A DNA stretch of 64,000 nt from NCED01 sp035493955 (GTDB taxonomy: Bacteria > Pseudomonadota > Alphaproteobacteria > Caulobacterales > Caulobacteraceae), in NCBI GenBank assembly GCA_035493955.1, contig DATJHI010000023.1:124001-188000 (forward strand). The letters are read 5' to 3'. A program made the position numbers and the translations under genes. Shown in pieces: positions 10,127-18,149 of the stretch. Each line of letters starts with the position of its first letter. Position 1 is the stretch's first letter. The notes below the pieces were generated by a model. That model did no database searches, had not been told where the DNA came from, and was given only the letters and a program-made list of their open reading frames with translations.

Positions 10127-11100
10127 CACGAGGCCAGCGGGTCGGCGTGGGCGACGCCGACGCCGATCCGGTATTCGACCGCGGCGACCTGAAGGTCGAT
10201 CACCGTCTCGCCCACGCCGGCGGTGCGGGCGGCGGCGGCGGCGGCGATCCATTGCTGGACCTCCATGGCCGCGACCCCGGCCTCGGCGATCACGTCGCTG
10301 GGGCGCCAGCGGTCGAAAACCGTGAGGTCGCCTGCCTTGAACAGGGACAGGAAGGCCTGGTCCCAGGCGGGATTGATGCGGAAGTCGGAGATGGTCATCC
10401 GGCCCTCCTGCACCCGCCGGGAACCCAGCTTGGTCGCCTCCGCCAAGGCGTCGATCCAGCCGGCCTGGGTCATGCCGCCGCGCGAACCGCCGAAGGTGAG
10501 GTATTCGCTCAATTCGGGCGGGGCGCCGGCCAGGTCCTGGGGGAAGATGTTGGCCGGATGGTGGGACAGGCCTCCGCTGGCCACGAAGGCGACCCGGTCC
10601 AGTCCCAGGCCCGCCGCGAAGCGGCCTACGGCCTCGCCCAGGGCGCGCACGCGATGGAACGGCGAATGCGGCCCGCAGGTGGTGTTGATGAACACCGGCA
10701 GCACCGGGTAGCGGTCGAGCTCGCCGGCCAGGGTGTGCAGCGGCTGGGAAAAGCCGTGGTCGACGATCATGGCGTGAGAGGCCGCCACATCGACGCCGCC
10801 GTCGCGCAGGGTTTCGATGCAGGCCCCGGCGATGTCGATGGGCACGTCGAACCGACCCTCATAGCCGCCGAAGTCCGCAACGGCCTCGCAGGCGAGGCCG
10901 ACACAGAACGGCGGCACCAGATTCAGGTGGACGTTGGTGTAGTGGTCCGGAGCGAACATGACGATGAGCTGCGGGTCGAAGTCCTGCAGGGCCTGCGCCC
11001 GGGCCTGGTAGGCGGCCAGCACCTGTTGATGCGCCTTCGGCGGGGGGTCGGGCGCGGCCAGGGCGGGTCCGTGGGACAGGCAGGTCAATTGAAAGGCCAT
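10126..11100 (-). CDS. mhpB: MhpB-like class III extradiol ring-cleavage dioxygenase, 324 aa
   Basis: The product resembles 2,3-dihydroxyphenylpropionate 1,2-dioxygenase (LigB superfamily), which opens catecholic rings next to the hydroxyls using Fe(II). Conserved features are CLSHGP with His10, PPFCVGL, VDHGFSQPL with His115, and SGGLSH with His180, at or next to the positions of the E. coli MhpB active-site histidines. The ATG at 11100 was chosen over one 5 codons upstream because GGAGAGGA precedes it and MhpB begins the same way. The native substrate is unknown. The remaining mhp genes (mhpA, C, D, E, F) are not in the window. Confidence 0.88.
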   Translation of the reverse strand: MAFQLTCLSHGPALAAPDPPPKAHQQVLAAYQARAQALQDFDPQLIVMFAPDHYTNVHLNLVPPFCVGLACEAVADFGGYEGRFDVPIDIAGACIETLRDGGVDVAASHAMIVDHGFSQPLHTLAGELDRYPVLPVFINTTCGPHSPFHRVRALGEAVGRFAAGLGLDRVAFVASGGLSHHPANIFPQDLAGAPPELSEYLTFGGSRGGMTQAGWIDALAEATKLGSRRVQEGRMTISDFRINPAWDQAFLSLFKAGDLTVFDRWRPSDVIAEAGVAAMEVQQWIAAAAAARTAGVGETVIDLQVAAVEYRIGVGVAHADPLAS

Positions 11101-11124
11101 GGCGATCCTCTCCAACCGGACCGG

Positions 11125-11610
11125 TTAGTCCCGCTCGCGCGTTCCGACGGCGGCCGCGCCGAGCGGCAGGGGGGACACCTCGCCGTCCTTTTGCAGGAAA
11201 AGCCAGGTGACCGTTCGCGATTGATAGCGCCAGCACCCATCGTCCTCGCGGACATAGACGTCGTCATAATCAGCCACCAGGAACGGCTCGGCCACATATG
11301 GCGGCGGGCCGTTCGCGGCGAACAGGGTCAGGATCGACTGGCCGACGGCCTTGCGGTCGCTCTCGAACGTCAGTCTCAGGTTGGTGAAGATGTGCCGGGT
11401 TGTGCGTTGGCCCCGGGCCTTGCGCTGCTGATAGGCGGCGCGGATCGCGAGGCGGCCGGCGCTGCGCTCGCCCGTGGAGCGGCCGTAGCTGCCGTCCTCG
11501 GTGAAGAGGTCGGCCACGTCCTCCGACCGGCCGCGGTCGATCAGATAGGCGAACTCGGCGTTGAGGGCCTCGATCTCCAGGCGGGCCGACCGTTGCTCCT
11601 GTCGATCCAT
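11125..11610 (-). CDS. NTF2-like/SnoaL-type protein, 161 aa
   Basis: The pattern LEIEALNAEFAYLIDRGRSEDVADLFTEDGSYGRS, later TTRHIFTNLRLTF and a C-terminal DGCWRYQSRTVTW, is that of the cone-shaped NTF2-like/SnoaL fold (small ring-hydroxylating dioxygenase subunits, ketosteroid isomerases, dehydratases). No partner alpha subunit is in the cluster, so it is more likely an isomerase or dehydratase, or a binding protein. It lies 24 bp upstream of the dioxygenase and 4 bp after the FAH-family gene, in the same operon. Confidence 0.75.
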   Translation of the reverse strand: MDRQEQRSARLEIEALNAEFAYLIDRGRSEDVADLFTEDGSYGRSTGERSAGRLAIRAAYQQRKARGQRTTRHIFTNLRLTFESDRKAVGQSILTLFAANGPPPYVAEPFLVADYDDVYVREDDGCWRYQSRTVTWLFLQKDGEVSPLPLGAAAVGTRERD

Positions 11611-11614
11611 CGCC

Positions 11615-12574
11615 TCAGTCCTTGAGATGGACGACGTCGTTGGTCAGGACGCCGATGCCTTCGATCGCGATCGAGATCGGGCCGCCATGCCGGTTCAGAT
11701 TGATGGCCTGCACCGCACCGCCTTTCGCGGACTTCTTCAGCGCCGTGCCCATGGAGATCACGTCGCCCGGAACCAGGGTCATGTAGTGGGAGATGAAGGC
11801 CAGCAACTCCGGGACCCGGTAGGAGACGTTGCCGGTGTTGTCTTCGGTCACGAGTTCGCCCTTGTGGCTGCAGGTGACGGTGAGCACGTGGGGGTCCGGG
11901 ATCTCATCCTTGGTGACGATCCAGGGCCCCAGGCAGGCGAAGGTGTCGGCGCACTTGTAGCGGCCGGTATAGCTCGTCCAGCTGTCGACGTGCTTGATCT
12001 CCTCGTGACCGTCGCCCTTGGGGTGGATGGCCCGGTAATGGAACGTGTCCTCATCGCGCATCGTCGGCGAGGTGATGTCGTTGTGGATCGTGTAGCCGAA
12101 GACGTAGTCATAGGCGTCCTCAGGCCGCACGTTCCTGGCGGTCTTGCCGATCACCACCGCCAGTTCCGGCTCGGGATGGATGTGTCCGTATTCGGGCCGG
12201 CACTCGATGGCGCCCATGTGGCCGAGCAGGGCGCTGGCCGGCTTGATGAACAGGGCCGGATGATCGGGTCCGCGCAGGATGCGGCCGCTGTTGGCGCTGT
12301 TGTTGAAGGCGACGCAGCAGATCTTCGAGGGCTGCAGCAGCGGTGCGCTCCAGTCGACCGTCTCGAACGGATGGACCTCCACGCCGTCGTCGCCGACGCG
12401 GTCCGCCGCCTCCGCGACGCGCGCCCAGGCCTCGGGACCGGCCTGAATGAGCGCGTCGACCGTGGCCGGCCCCGACGGGCCCGTCAAGGTCGGCGGCAGC
12501 TCGGCCAAGCCAGCGCCCTCGACCACGATCCCGAGCCTCAAGCGGTCGTTCAAACGGAAATGCGCTAGCTTCAC
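11615..12574 (-). CDS. Fumarylacetoacetate-hydrolase-family enzyme, 319 aa
   Basis: First gene of the ring-cleavage operon. The C-terminal catalytic domain has HPEPELAVVIGKTAR with the metal-binding Glu residues, YTIHNDIT, and PGDVISMGT near the end. The family hydrolyses or hydrates 2-oxo acids made by ring cleavage (acylpyruvases, oxo-hepta-enedioate hydratases and isomerases). The start is GTG at 12574 with AGGGTGA about 6 nt upstream. It probably processes the ring-fission product of the MhpB-like enzyme; the exact reaction cannot be assigned. Confidence 0.85.
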   Translation of the reverse strand: MKLAHFRLNDRLRLGIVVEGAGLAELPPTLTGPSGPATVDALIQAGPEAWARVAEAADRVGDDGVEVHPFETVDWSAPLLQPSKICCVAFNNSANSGRILRGPDHPALFIKPASALLGHMGAIECRPEYGHIHPEPELAVVIGKTARNVRPEDAYDYVFGYTIHNDITSPTMRDEDTFHYRAIHPKGDGHEEIKHVDSWTSYTGRYKCADTFACLGPWIVTKDEIPDPHVLTVTCSHKGELVTEDNTGNVSYRVPELLAFISHYMTLVPGDVISMGTALKKSAKGGAVQAINLNRHGGPISIAIEGIGVLTNDVVHLKD

Positions 12575-12652
12575 GCCGTCACCCTGCGACTGGTTGCGAG
12601 GAGCCGCAGTCTAGGAGCCATGAATCCGAAATGTATCGGCGCGCAGCACGCC

Positions 12653-12669
12653 GTTTCACCTTGCGAAAT
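12653..12669. promoter_or_regulatory. Candidate IclR-type operator 1
   Basis: GTTTCACCTTGCGAAAT is a 17-bp imperfect inverted repeat (half-sites GTTTC and GAAA-pyrimidine) in the 213-bp region between the divergent FAH-family operon and the class II aldolase. A nearly identical palindrome lies after the aldolase at 13599. IclR-type sites are often such A/T-ended palindromes, so both are candidate binding sites for the local regulator. This is inferred. Confidence 0.4.
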
Positions 12670-12787
12670 AAAACCCAGATGGCTGATGGCCTTGAGGTCG
12701 TCGGCGCTTGAAAATCCAGGTCGCAACGGGCCTTGTCCCGTCGCTGCCTAATGGCCGGTCTTCGCCGGCTCAGGAGAGGATTCGAAC

Positions 12788-13552
12788 ATGGACGGCGATT
12801 CCCAACAGCGCAAAGCCTCCGGCGACCTGGTCGAGCAGCAGGCGCGCATCGACCTGGCCTGCGCCTATCGCCTGTTCGCCGAATTCGGCTGGCACGAGCT
12901 GATCTACAACCACATCACCGTGCGGGTGCCGGGAACGGAGACCTTCCTGATCAACCCGTTCGGCCTGACCTATCGCGAGGTCAAGGCCTCCAACCTGGTC
13001 AAGGTGGACCTCGAGGGCAACCTCCTTTCCCCGTCGCCCTACGGCATCAACCCGGCCGGCTACATCGTGCATTCGGCCGTGCATGGCGCCAGACCGGACG
13101 TTGGCTGCGTGATGCACACCCACTCCACCGCCGGACTCGCCGTCGCCTGCCAGAGGGACGGCCTGCTGGCGATGTCCTTCCCCTCCGCCTTCTTCACCGA
13201 TCGGGTGGCCTACCACGACTTCGAGGGGATCACCCTCGACCGCGACGAATGCGCCCGACTCTCCGCCGACCTCGGGGAGAAGTCCGTCATGATCCTGCGC
13301 AACCACGGCCTGCTGACCTGCGGCCCGACCATCGCCGACGCCTTTTCGGAGATGTACCAGTTGCAGCGCGCCTGCGAGGTGCAGGTTCTCGCCCAGAGCA
13401 GCGGCGCCCCTCTGATCATCCCCGACATCGCCATCACCCGCCGCGCCGGTCAGCAATTCGACAACGCCGCCCGCAAGGGGGACGAAAACGCCATGCTGTG
13501 GGCGGCGATGAGGCGCTGGATGGATTCGCTGAACCCCGACTACTGCGAATAG
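12788..13552 (+). CDS. Class II aldolase/adducin family protein, 254 aa
   Basis: Zn-dependent class II aldolases cleave or form carbon-carbon bonds of hydroxy-oxo compounds. Visible are NHITVRVPG near residue 40, the phosphate/oxyanion region NPAGYIVHSAVHGARPDVGCVMHTHS with the metal-binding HTH around residue 119, and a further His (RNHGLL). AGGAGAGGA precedes the ATG. It faces the ring-cleavage operon across a shared promoter region, so it likely acts on a late intermediate of the same pathway. Substrate unknown; the protein is also close to epimerases such as AraD. Confidence 0.85.
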   Translation: MDGDSQQRKASGDLVEQQARIDLACAYRLFAEFGWHELIYNHITVRVPGTETFLINPFGLTYREVKASNLVKVDLEGNLLSPSPYGINPAGYIVHSAVHGARPDVGCVMHTHSTAGLAVACQRDGLLAMSFPSAFFTDRVAYHDFEGITLDRDECARLSADLGEKSVMILRNHGLLTCGPTIADAFSEMYQLQRACEVQVLAQSSGAPLIIPDIAITRRAGQQFDNAARKGDENAMLWAAMRRWMDSLNPDYCE

Positions 13553-13598
13553 GGCGGCGGCCTGGCGACCCGATCCCGGGCTCGCTCGAATCCTTCCG

Positions 13599-13615
13599 GT
13601 TTCGCAAGGCGAAAC
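13599..13615. promoter_or_regulatory. Candidate IclR-type operator 2 (perfect 7+7 palindrome)
   Basis: GTTTCGC-AAG-GCGAAAC is a perfect inverted repeat between the aldolase stop and the HbpS-like gene start. It has the same 17-bp size and half-sites as the site at 12653. It could instead be a small hairpin terminator for the aldolase, but it lacks a T-tract. Confidence 0.4.
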
Positions 13616-13709
13616 ACGGCCGGATTCCCCGCGAAACCCCGACGCGCCAGGGTAGTCTTCCGGTTGCGGCGGCGAAGGTGTCGAACGCCAAGACAGGGAG
13701 GGGAGCAGG

Positions 13710-14222
13710 ATGCGAAACGCCATGACATGGTCATGCCTGGCGGCAATGGCGGGGACGGTCCTGCTTGCCGCGGCGCCGGCCACGGTCCATGCGGACACTC
13801 CCGTCGTGTTGCCTTTGTCGGCGAAACAGGCGCTGAAGGCGGCGGAGGCGGCCCTTTCGACCTGTAGCGCGGCGGGGCTGCACGTCAGCGTGAGCATCGT
13901 CGATCGAGAGGGCGTCGCCCGCGTCCTGGTGGTGGGCGACGGAGCCGGCCCGATCAGCGTCTCCACCAGCCGACGCAAGGCCTATACCGCGGCGGCCCTG
14001 GGCGTGCGGACCAGCGACCTGGCCGCGCGCATGGCGGCGAACACGGGGGCCACGGCGCCCCAGACCATCGATCCAGAGGTCCTGGTCCTGGCCGGCGGGG
14101 TTCCGATCCGGCGGGGCGACACGGTCATCGCCGCCGTCGGCGTCGGCGGGGCCGATCAGTCCGACAAGGACCAGGCGTGCGCCCAGGCCGGCGTCGACAG
14201 CCTCAAGGACGAGTTGCATTGA
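13710..14222 (+). CDS. Exported GlcG/HbpS-like heme-binding family protein, 170 aa
   Basis: A signal peptide (AAMAGTVLLAAAPATVHA) is followed by a GlcG/HbpS domain: AAEAALSTCSAAGLHVSVSIVDREGV, later LVLAGGVPIRRGDTVIAAVGVGG, ending in DKDQACAQAGVDSL. The same layout and the same late D-K-D-x-A-C motif occur in the paralogue at 5113. It lies 157 bp after the aldolase and next to a candidate operator, so it may be co-regulated with the ring-cleavage cluster. It may bind a catabolic substrate or heme in the periplasm; inferred only. GGGAGG precedes the ATG. Confidence 0.75.
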   Translation: MRNAMTWSCLAAMAGTVLLAAAPATVHADTPVVLPLSAKQALKAAEAALSTCSAAGLHVSVSIVDREGVARVLVVGDGAGPISVSTSRRKAYTAAALGVRTSDLAARMAANTGATAPQTIDPEVLVLAGGVPIRRGDTVIAAVGVGGADQSDKDQACAQAGVDSLKDELH

Positions 14223-14234
14223 AGGAGGTGCCTT

Positions 14235-14268
14235 GCCGAAGCGGGCGCAATAGCCGCGCCGCTTCGGC
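14235..14268. terminator. Hairpin after the HbpS-like gene
   Basis: GCCGAAGC (14235-14242) pairs with GCTTCGGC (14261-14268), extended by GGCGC/GCGCC with one bulged G; the loop is 7 nt. It begins 12 bp after the stop codon and has no T-tract. Confidence 0.5.
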
Positions 14269-14365
14269 TCGGATGCAGGCGACCTAGGTTCGTTCACCCG
14301 GCATTAAGCACGATGGCGCACCAGTAAGGACACGCTGGGGACGGGTCCATTCCGGGAGCGCCGAC

Positions 14366-14986
14366 ATGGCTTTGCACAGACGCGAACTTATCATCGGCGG
14401 CACCGCCGCCCTCGGCGCGGCGACGCCGGTGCTGGCGCAGGAAACCGGCGCCGGGGCCATGCCGCCGACCTCGGGCCAGCCAAGCTACGCCACCCCCCGC
14501 GCCGACACCTACTCCCGCGAGGAACTGGTCGGGACCGTGTCCGACTTCTTCGGCGTCACCGCCGAGGCGGCCGGCGCGGTGGTGGAGAAGGTCTTCCGTG
14601 AGCACGGCCGCCCCACCGGCTACATCGCCGGGGAGGAGGGTTCGGGCTCCTTCGGCTTCGGCGTGCGCTACGGCAAGGGCCTGCTCTACATGAAGAATCG
14701 CCAGCCCCAGCCGACCTACTGGCAAGGGCCGTCGGTGGGTTGGGACTTCGGCGGCAACGCCTCGCGCAACTTCACCCTCTGCTACAACCTGCAGTACCCG
14801 GAGGCGATCTACCGGCGCTATCCCGGCGTCGAAGGCTCGGCCTATGTGATCGGCGGCATGGGGGTGAACTACCAGCGGGCGGAGGAGATCGTCCTGGCCC
14901 CCATCCGCGCCGGCGTCGGCCTGCGCCTGGGCGCCAACGTCGGCTACCTGTCCTACAGCCGGCAGCGGAACTGGATCCCGCTTTAG
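14366..14986 (+). CDS. EipA-like DUF1134 exported protein, 206 aa
   Basis: A signal sequence with a twin-Arg-like start (HRRELIIGGTAALGAATPVLAQ) precedes a DUF1134 domain: YSREELVGTVSDFFGVTAE, GYIAGEEGSGSFGFGVRYGKG, and YWQGPSVGWDFGGN. EipA, the Brucella member, is a periplasmic protein needed for envelope integrity; that is family knowledge. Length (about 185 mature residues) fits. It stands alone, 62 bp before a glycosyltransferase gene that also acts on the envelope. Confidence 0.87.
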   Translation: MALHRRELIIGGTAALGAATPVLAQETGAGAMPPTSGQPSYATPRADTYSREELVGTVSDFFGVTAEAAGAVVEKVFREHGRPTGYIAGEEGSGSFGFGVRYGKGLLYMKNRQPQPTYWQGPSVGWDFGGNASRNFTLCYNLQYPEAIYRRYPGVEGSAYVIGGMGVNYQRAEEIVLAPIRAGVGLRLGANVGYLSYSRQRNWIPL

Positions 14987-15048
14987 GTCAAGACCCGTCA
15001 GGGCAGGGCGCTTCCCCTGGATGACGGGAAGGGACATCAAAGGCCCCG

Positions 15049-16215
15049 ATGATCCTCCCGCCGAACTTCACCCTGCTGCAGGTGGCGCCCGCCCTCGAGA
15101 CTGGGGGCGTGGAGCAGACCGCTCTCGACGTGGCCGCGGCGGTGTTCGCGAGCGGCGGACGGGCGCTGGTGGCCTCGTCCGGAGGGCGGCTGGAGCGGGC
15201 CCTGGTCGACCTCGGCGGCGAGGCGGTCCGCATGCCGGTCCAATCCAAGAACCCTCTGGTCGTCGCCGCCAACGCGCTCAGGCTCAAGGCCCTGATCCGG
15301 CGCGAGGGCGTCAGCCTGATCCACGCCCGCTCCCGCGCCCCGGCCTTCTCCGCCCAGTGGGCGGCGCGGGCCGCGGGGATTCCGTTCGTGGCCACCTATG
15401 CCGGGGCCTACAGTGCGGGCTCGGGGCTGAAGCGCTGGTACAACGGGGTGATGACCCGCGGGGACCTGGTCATCGCAAATTCGAACTTCACCCGCGACCA
15501 CCTCATCGCGGAGCACAGGGTCGCCCCGGACAAGGTCGTCGCCATTCCGAGGGGGATCGACCTCGACGCCTTCGATCCGGCCGCGGTGGCGCCGGAACGG
15601 GTGGCGGCGCTGCGTCGGGATTGGGGACTGGACGCTCGCCCGGTCCTGCTGCTGGCCGCTCGCCTGACGCGCTGGAAGGGGCACGGCCTGCTGCTCGAAG
15701 CGCTGTCCCGGTCGAGAGCGGCGGGCGGCGGCGACGTGACCGTGGTGTTCGCCGGGGACGACCAGGGCCGGACCGGCTATCGCGCCGAACTGGAGGCGCA
15801 GGTTCTGCGCTTGGGCCTTTCGGACCGGGTGCGGCTGGTCGGCCATTGCGCCGACATGCCGGCGGCCTATCTCGCCGCCGACCTGGCAGCCGCCCCCTCC
15901 CTGCAGCCCGAGGCCTTCGGGCGCACGGCCGTCGAACCCCAGGCCATGGGCCGCCCGGTCCTGGCCGCCGACCACGGGGCCACGCGCGAGACGATGGTGG
16001 ACGGCCGGACCGGCTGGCTGGTTCCCCCCGGCGACGCCGCCGCCTGGGCGGGAGCCCTGGACCGGGCGCTGGCCGCCGGCCCCGGGGCCTGGAGGCGGAT
16101 GGGGGACGAAGGCCGGGTCCGGGTCCGCGCCCTGTTCTCGGTCGAGGCCATGACCCGCGCCACCCTGGAGGCCTATGTCCGGCTTTTGGCCAGCAGGGCC
16201 TCGGCGGCGGAATAG
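15049..16215 (+). CDS. Glycosyltransferase family 4, 388 aa
   Basis: A GT-B fold transferase, likely using a nucleotide-activated sugar for envelope polysaccharide or LPS. The N-terminus shows LQVAPALETGGVEQTAL, the hinge leads to RPVLLLAARLTRWKGHGLLLEA, and the acceptor/donor motif E-A-F-G-R-T-A-V-E-P-Q-A-M-G-x-P-V gives the two catalytic Glu residues of GT4. Weak AAAGG precedes the ATG. Its last 43 bp overlap, tail to tail, the end of the GT9 gene on the other strand. Confidence 0.9.
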   Translation: MILPPNFTLLQVAPALETGGVEQTALDVAAAVFASGGRALVASSGGRLERALVDLGGEAVRMPVQSKNPLVVAANALRLKALIRREGVSLIHARSRAPAFSAQWAARAAGIPFVATYAGAYSAGSGLKRWYNGVMTRGDLVIANSNFTRDHLIAEHRVAPDKVVAIPRGIDLDAFDPAAVAPERVAALRRDWGLDARPVLLLAARLTRWKGHGLLLEALSRSRAAGGGDVTVVFAGDDQGRTGYRAELEAQVLRLGLSDRVRLVGHCADMPAAYLAADLAAAPSLQPEAFGRTAVEPQAMGRPVLAADHGATRETMVDGRTGWLVPPGDAAAWAGALDRALAAGPGAWRRMGDEGRVRVRALFSVEAMTRATLEAYVRLLASRASAAE

Positions 16216-17087
16216 ACCGCCCCGACCTCCAGGGCCGCCATGTCGGTCCCGGCCCGCACCACCGCCACCTCGCGCCCCCAGGGGGCGTAGCGCCGCTCGT
16301 CGGTGGGACCGAACAGCGACAATGTCCGTGCGCCCACCGCCGCCGCCGCGTGGCCGAGCCCCGAATCCGCCCCGATATAAAGGCCGGCCCGCGACACTGC
16401 CGCCGCCGCCGCCGGCATGTCCAGCCGGCCGACGCCGCTGACGCTGCGCGAAGGACCCAGGCGCGCCAGCACCGGCGCGGCCGCGCCCGCGTCTCCCGGT
16501 CCGCCCAGCACCAGCACCCGCGCGCCTTCCATGGGCCCGCCGGGCGCGGTCAGCCGGTCGGCGACCTCAGCGAATCGGTCCGGGGACCAGGCCTTGCGCG
16601 GGACAGCCGCGGCGGGGGCCACGGCGAGGATCGGGCGAGGATCGGCCCCCAACAGGGCGTCGGCGTCGCCGCGGGCCTGGTCGTCCAGCCAGAACACCGG
16701 GTCGGGGGGAGGGTCGAATCCCAGCACCCGCGCCAGCTCGACCACCTTGTGCACCGGCTCGGGGGTTTCGCCCCGGAACACCCGCCGCGTCTTGGTCCAC
16801 AGGACATAGGCGATGGCCGAGCCGCGCAGGTCCACCACCAGATCCCATCGGATCGGCGCTACCTGCCGCCACAGGGTCAGCCAGTGCCCGCGGTGGCCGG
16901 TGGGCGACTTGGCCACCACCAGGGTCCGCTCGCGGTTCGGGGCGGCGCGGAACACCGGCGCGCCGAGGGGACCGCAGGCCACGGTGATGCGCGCCGAGGG
17001 CTCGGACTCGGCCAGGCGCCGGTAAAGACCGGTGGAGAGGATGCAGTCGCCGATGCGGGTGGAGGTTACGAACAGGATCCGCTTCAT
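16173..17087 (-). CDS. Glycosyltransferase family 9 (heptosyltransferase-like), 304 aa
   Basis: GT9 enzymes add heptose or related sugars to the LPS inner core. The start KRILFVTSTRIGDCILSTGLYRRL is the family N-terminus with the I-G-D motif; VDLRGSAIAYVL follows, and late YIGADSGLGHAAAAVGARTLSLFGPTD carries the donor-binding D-S-G-x-G-H and F-G-P-T motifs. It converges on the GT4 gene with 43 bp of antisense overlap. The TAG stop lies inside the GT4 reading frame. Confidence 0.88.
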   Translation of the reverse strand: MKRILFVTSTRIGDCILSTGLYRRLAESEPSARITVACGPLGAPVFRAAPNRERTLVVAKSPTGHRGHWLTLWRQVAPIRWDLVVDLRGSAIAYVLWTKTRRVFRGETPEPVHKVVELARVLGFDPPPDPVFWLDDQARGDADALLGADPRPILAVAPAAAVPRKAWSPDRFAEVADRLTAPGGPMEGARVLVLGGPGDAGAAAPVLARLGPSRSVSGVGRLDMPAAAAAVSRAGLYIGADSGLGHAAAAVGARTLSLFGPTDERRYAPWGREVAVVRAGTDMAALEVGAVYSAAEALLAKSRT

Positions 17088-17212
17088 CGGCCGTGGGTTT
17101 TTTCCGGGCGCCCGGCTCGCCTCGGTGGCGAAGCGGGGGCGCTTCCTATATAAGGCGGGTTCGGTTCGTGCGATTCCGCGCGCGGGCCGATCAATCCTGG
17201 ATCAACAGCCCC

Positions 17213-17228
17213 GGAGACGACCCCTATT
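17213..17228 (+). promoter_or_regulatory. infC ribosome-binding site and AUU start
   Basis: GGAG at 17213-17216, a 9-nt spacer, then ATT at 17226-17228. The next ATG is too far away to use this site. This supports autoregulated AUU initiation. Confidence 0.7.
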
Positions 17229-17759
17229 CGCCGCCCCATGCAAGCGCCGCCGACCAAAGATGGCCCGCGGATCAACGATGAAATCCGCTCCCCCAAGGTG
17301 CTTCTGATCGATCACAACGGCGAGAAGCAGGGCGTCATGCCCACCTCCGCCGCTATTGAGGCCGCCGAAGAAGTCGGCCTGGATCTGGTCGAAGTCTCCC
17401 CGAACTCCGATCCCCCGGTCTGCAAGATCCTGGATTTCGGCAAGTTCAAGTTCCAGGAGCAGAAGAAGAAGAACGAAGCGCGCAAGCGGCAGAAAGTCGT
17501 CGAGATCAAGGAAATCAAGCTTCGGCCCAACATCGACGTCCACGACTATGATGTGAAGGCCAAGGCGATGCACCGCTTCTTCGAGGAGGGCGACAAGGTC
17601 AAGGTGACCCTGCGCTTCCGCGGCCGCGAGCTGGCGCACCCGGAATTGGGCATGAAGCTGCTGCAGCAGGTCAAGGCCGACTTCGAACCGGTGGCCAAGG
17701 TCGAGTACGAGCCCCGGATGGAAGGCAAGCAGATGATCATGATCCTCGCCCCTCGATAG
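17226..17759 (+). CDS. infC: Translation initiation factor IF-3, 177 aa (AUU start)
   Basis: IF-3 binds the 30S subunit and rejects non-canonical start codons. The sequence has GPRINDEIRSPKVLLID, VSPNSDPPVCKILDFGKFKFQ, then KEIKLRPNIDVHDYDVK and ends with MEGKQMIMILAPR. An ATG at 17238 exists, but GGAG (17213-17216) lies 21 nt away from it. The in-frame ATT at 17226, giving IRRPMQAPP as in other alphaproteobacteria, sits 9 nt after GGAG. An ATT start is known in E. coli infC and lets IF-3 repress itself. First gene of a classic infC-rpmI-rplT-pheS-pheT run. Confidence 0.93.
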   Translation: MRRPMQAPPTKDGPRINDEIRSPKVLLIDHNGEKQGVMPTSAAIEAAEEVGLDLVEVSPNSDPPVCKILDFGKFKFQEQKKKNEARKRQKVVEIKEIKLRPNIDVHDYDVKAKAMHRFFEEGDKVKVTLRFRGRELAHPELGMKLLQQVKADFEPVAKVEYEPRMEGKQMIMILAPR

Positions 17760-17822
17760 GGGCGCAGGAGTCTCGCCCACCCGACACGCCTTGCTTCCCC
17801 GATTGTTTTCCCGTACCTAGCC

Positions 17823-17863
17823 CGGCTCTATCGGGAGCCGCCTGGCCATTGGCATGCCATGGC
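17823..17863 (+). other. Two small hairpins in the infC-rpmI spacer
   Basis: CGGCTC/GAGCCG (17823-17840) and GCCAT/ATGGC (17845-17863) lie in the 154-bp spacer upstream of rpmI. L20-controlled leader structures are known upstream of rpmI-rplT in other bacteria; whether these are one is an inference. Confidence 0.3.
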
Positions 17864-17913
17864 GGTTCGTCATGCTTTGTAAGAAGGACGGGCCCTAAAA
17901 AGTCCGCAGCAAA

Positions 17914-18111
17914 ATGCCGAAATTGAAGACCAAGTCAGGCGTCAAGAAACGCTTCAAGCTCACCGCTACGGGCAGGGTAAAGGCCGGCGTCGCCGGCAAG
18001 CGCCACCGTTTGATCAGCCACAACGCCAAGTACATCCGCCAACAGCGGGGCACGAAGGTCATGTCGGATGCTGATGCGAAGATCATCAAGCACCACATGC
18101 CCTACGGCTGA
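17914..18111 (+). CDS. rpmI: Large-subunit ribosomal protein bL35, 65 aa
   Basis: A short, highly basic protein: MPKLKTKSGVKKRFKLTATG, KRHRLISHNAKYIRQQRGT, ending in KHHMPYG. These are the conserved bL35 motifs. It lies 38 bp before rplT and 154 bp after infC. No strong Shine-Dalgarno is seen just before the ATG, as is often so where L20 controls rpmI. Confidence 0.97.
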   Translation: MPKLKTKSGVKKRFKLTATGRVKAGVAGKRHRLISHNAKYIRQQRGTKVMSDADAKIIKHHMPYG

Positions 18112-18149
18112 TCTGAACCTGCTCACATAAATTCAAAAGGTGATCTGAA

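Noticed and set aside
10147..11625. Long plus-strand frame opposite the dioxygenase and NTF2-like genes
   Set aside because: Composition is typical of antisense in GC-rich DNA; the minus-strand genes carry conserved active-site residues.
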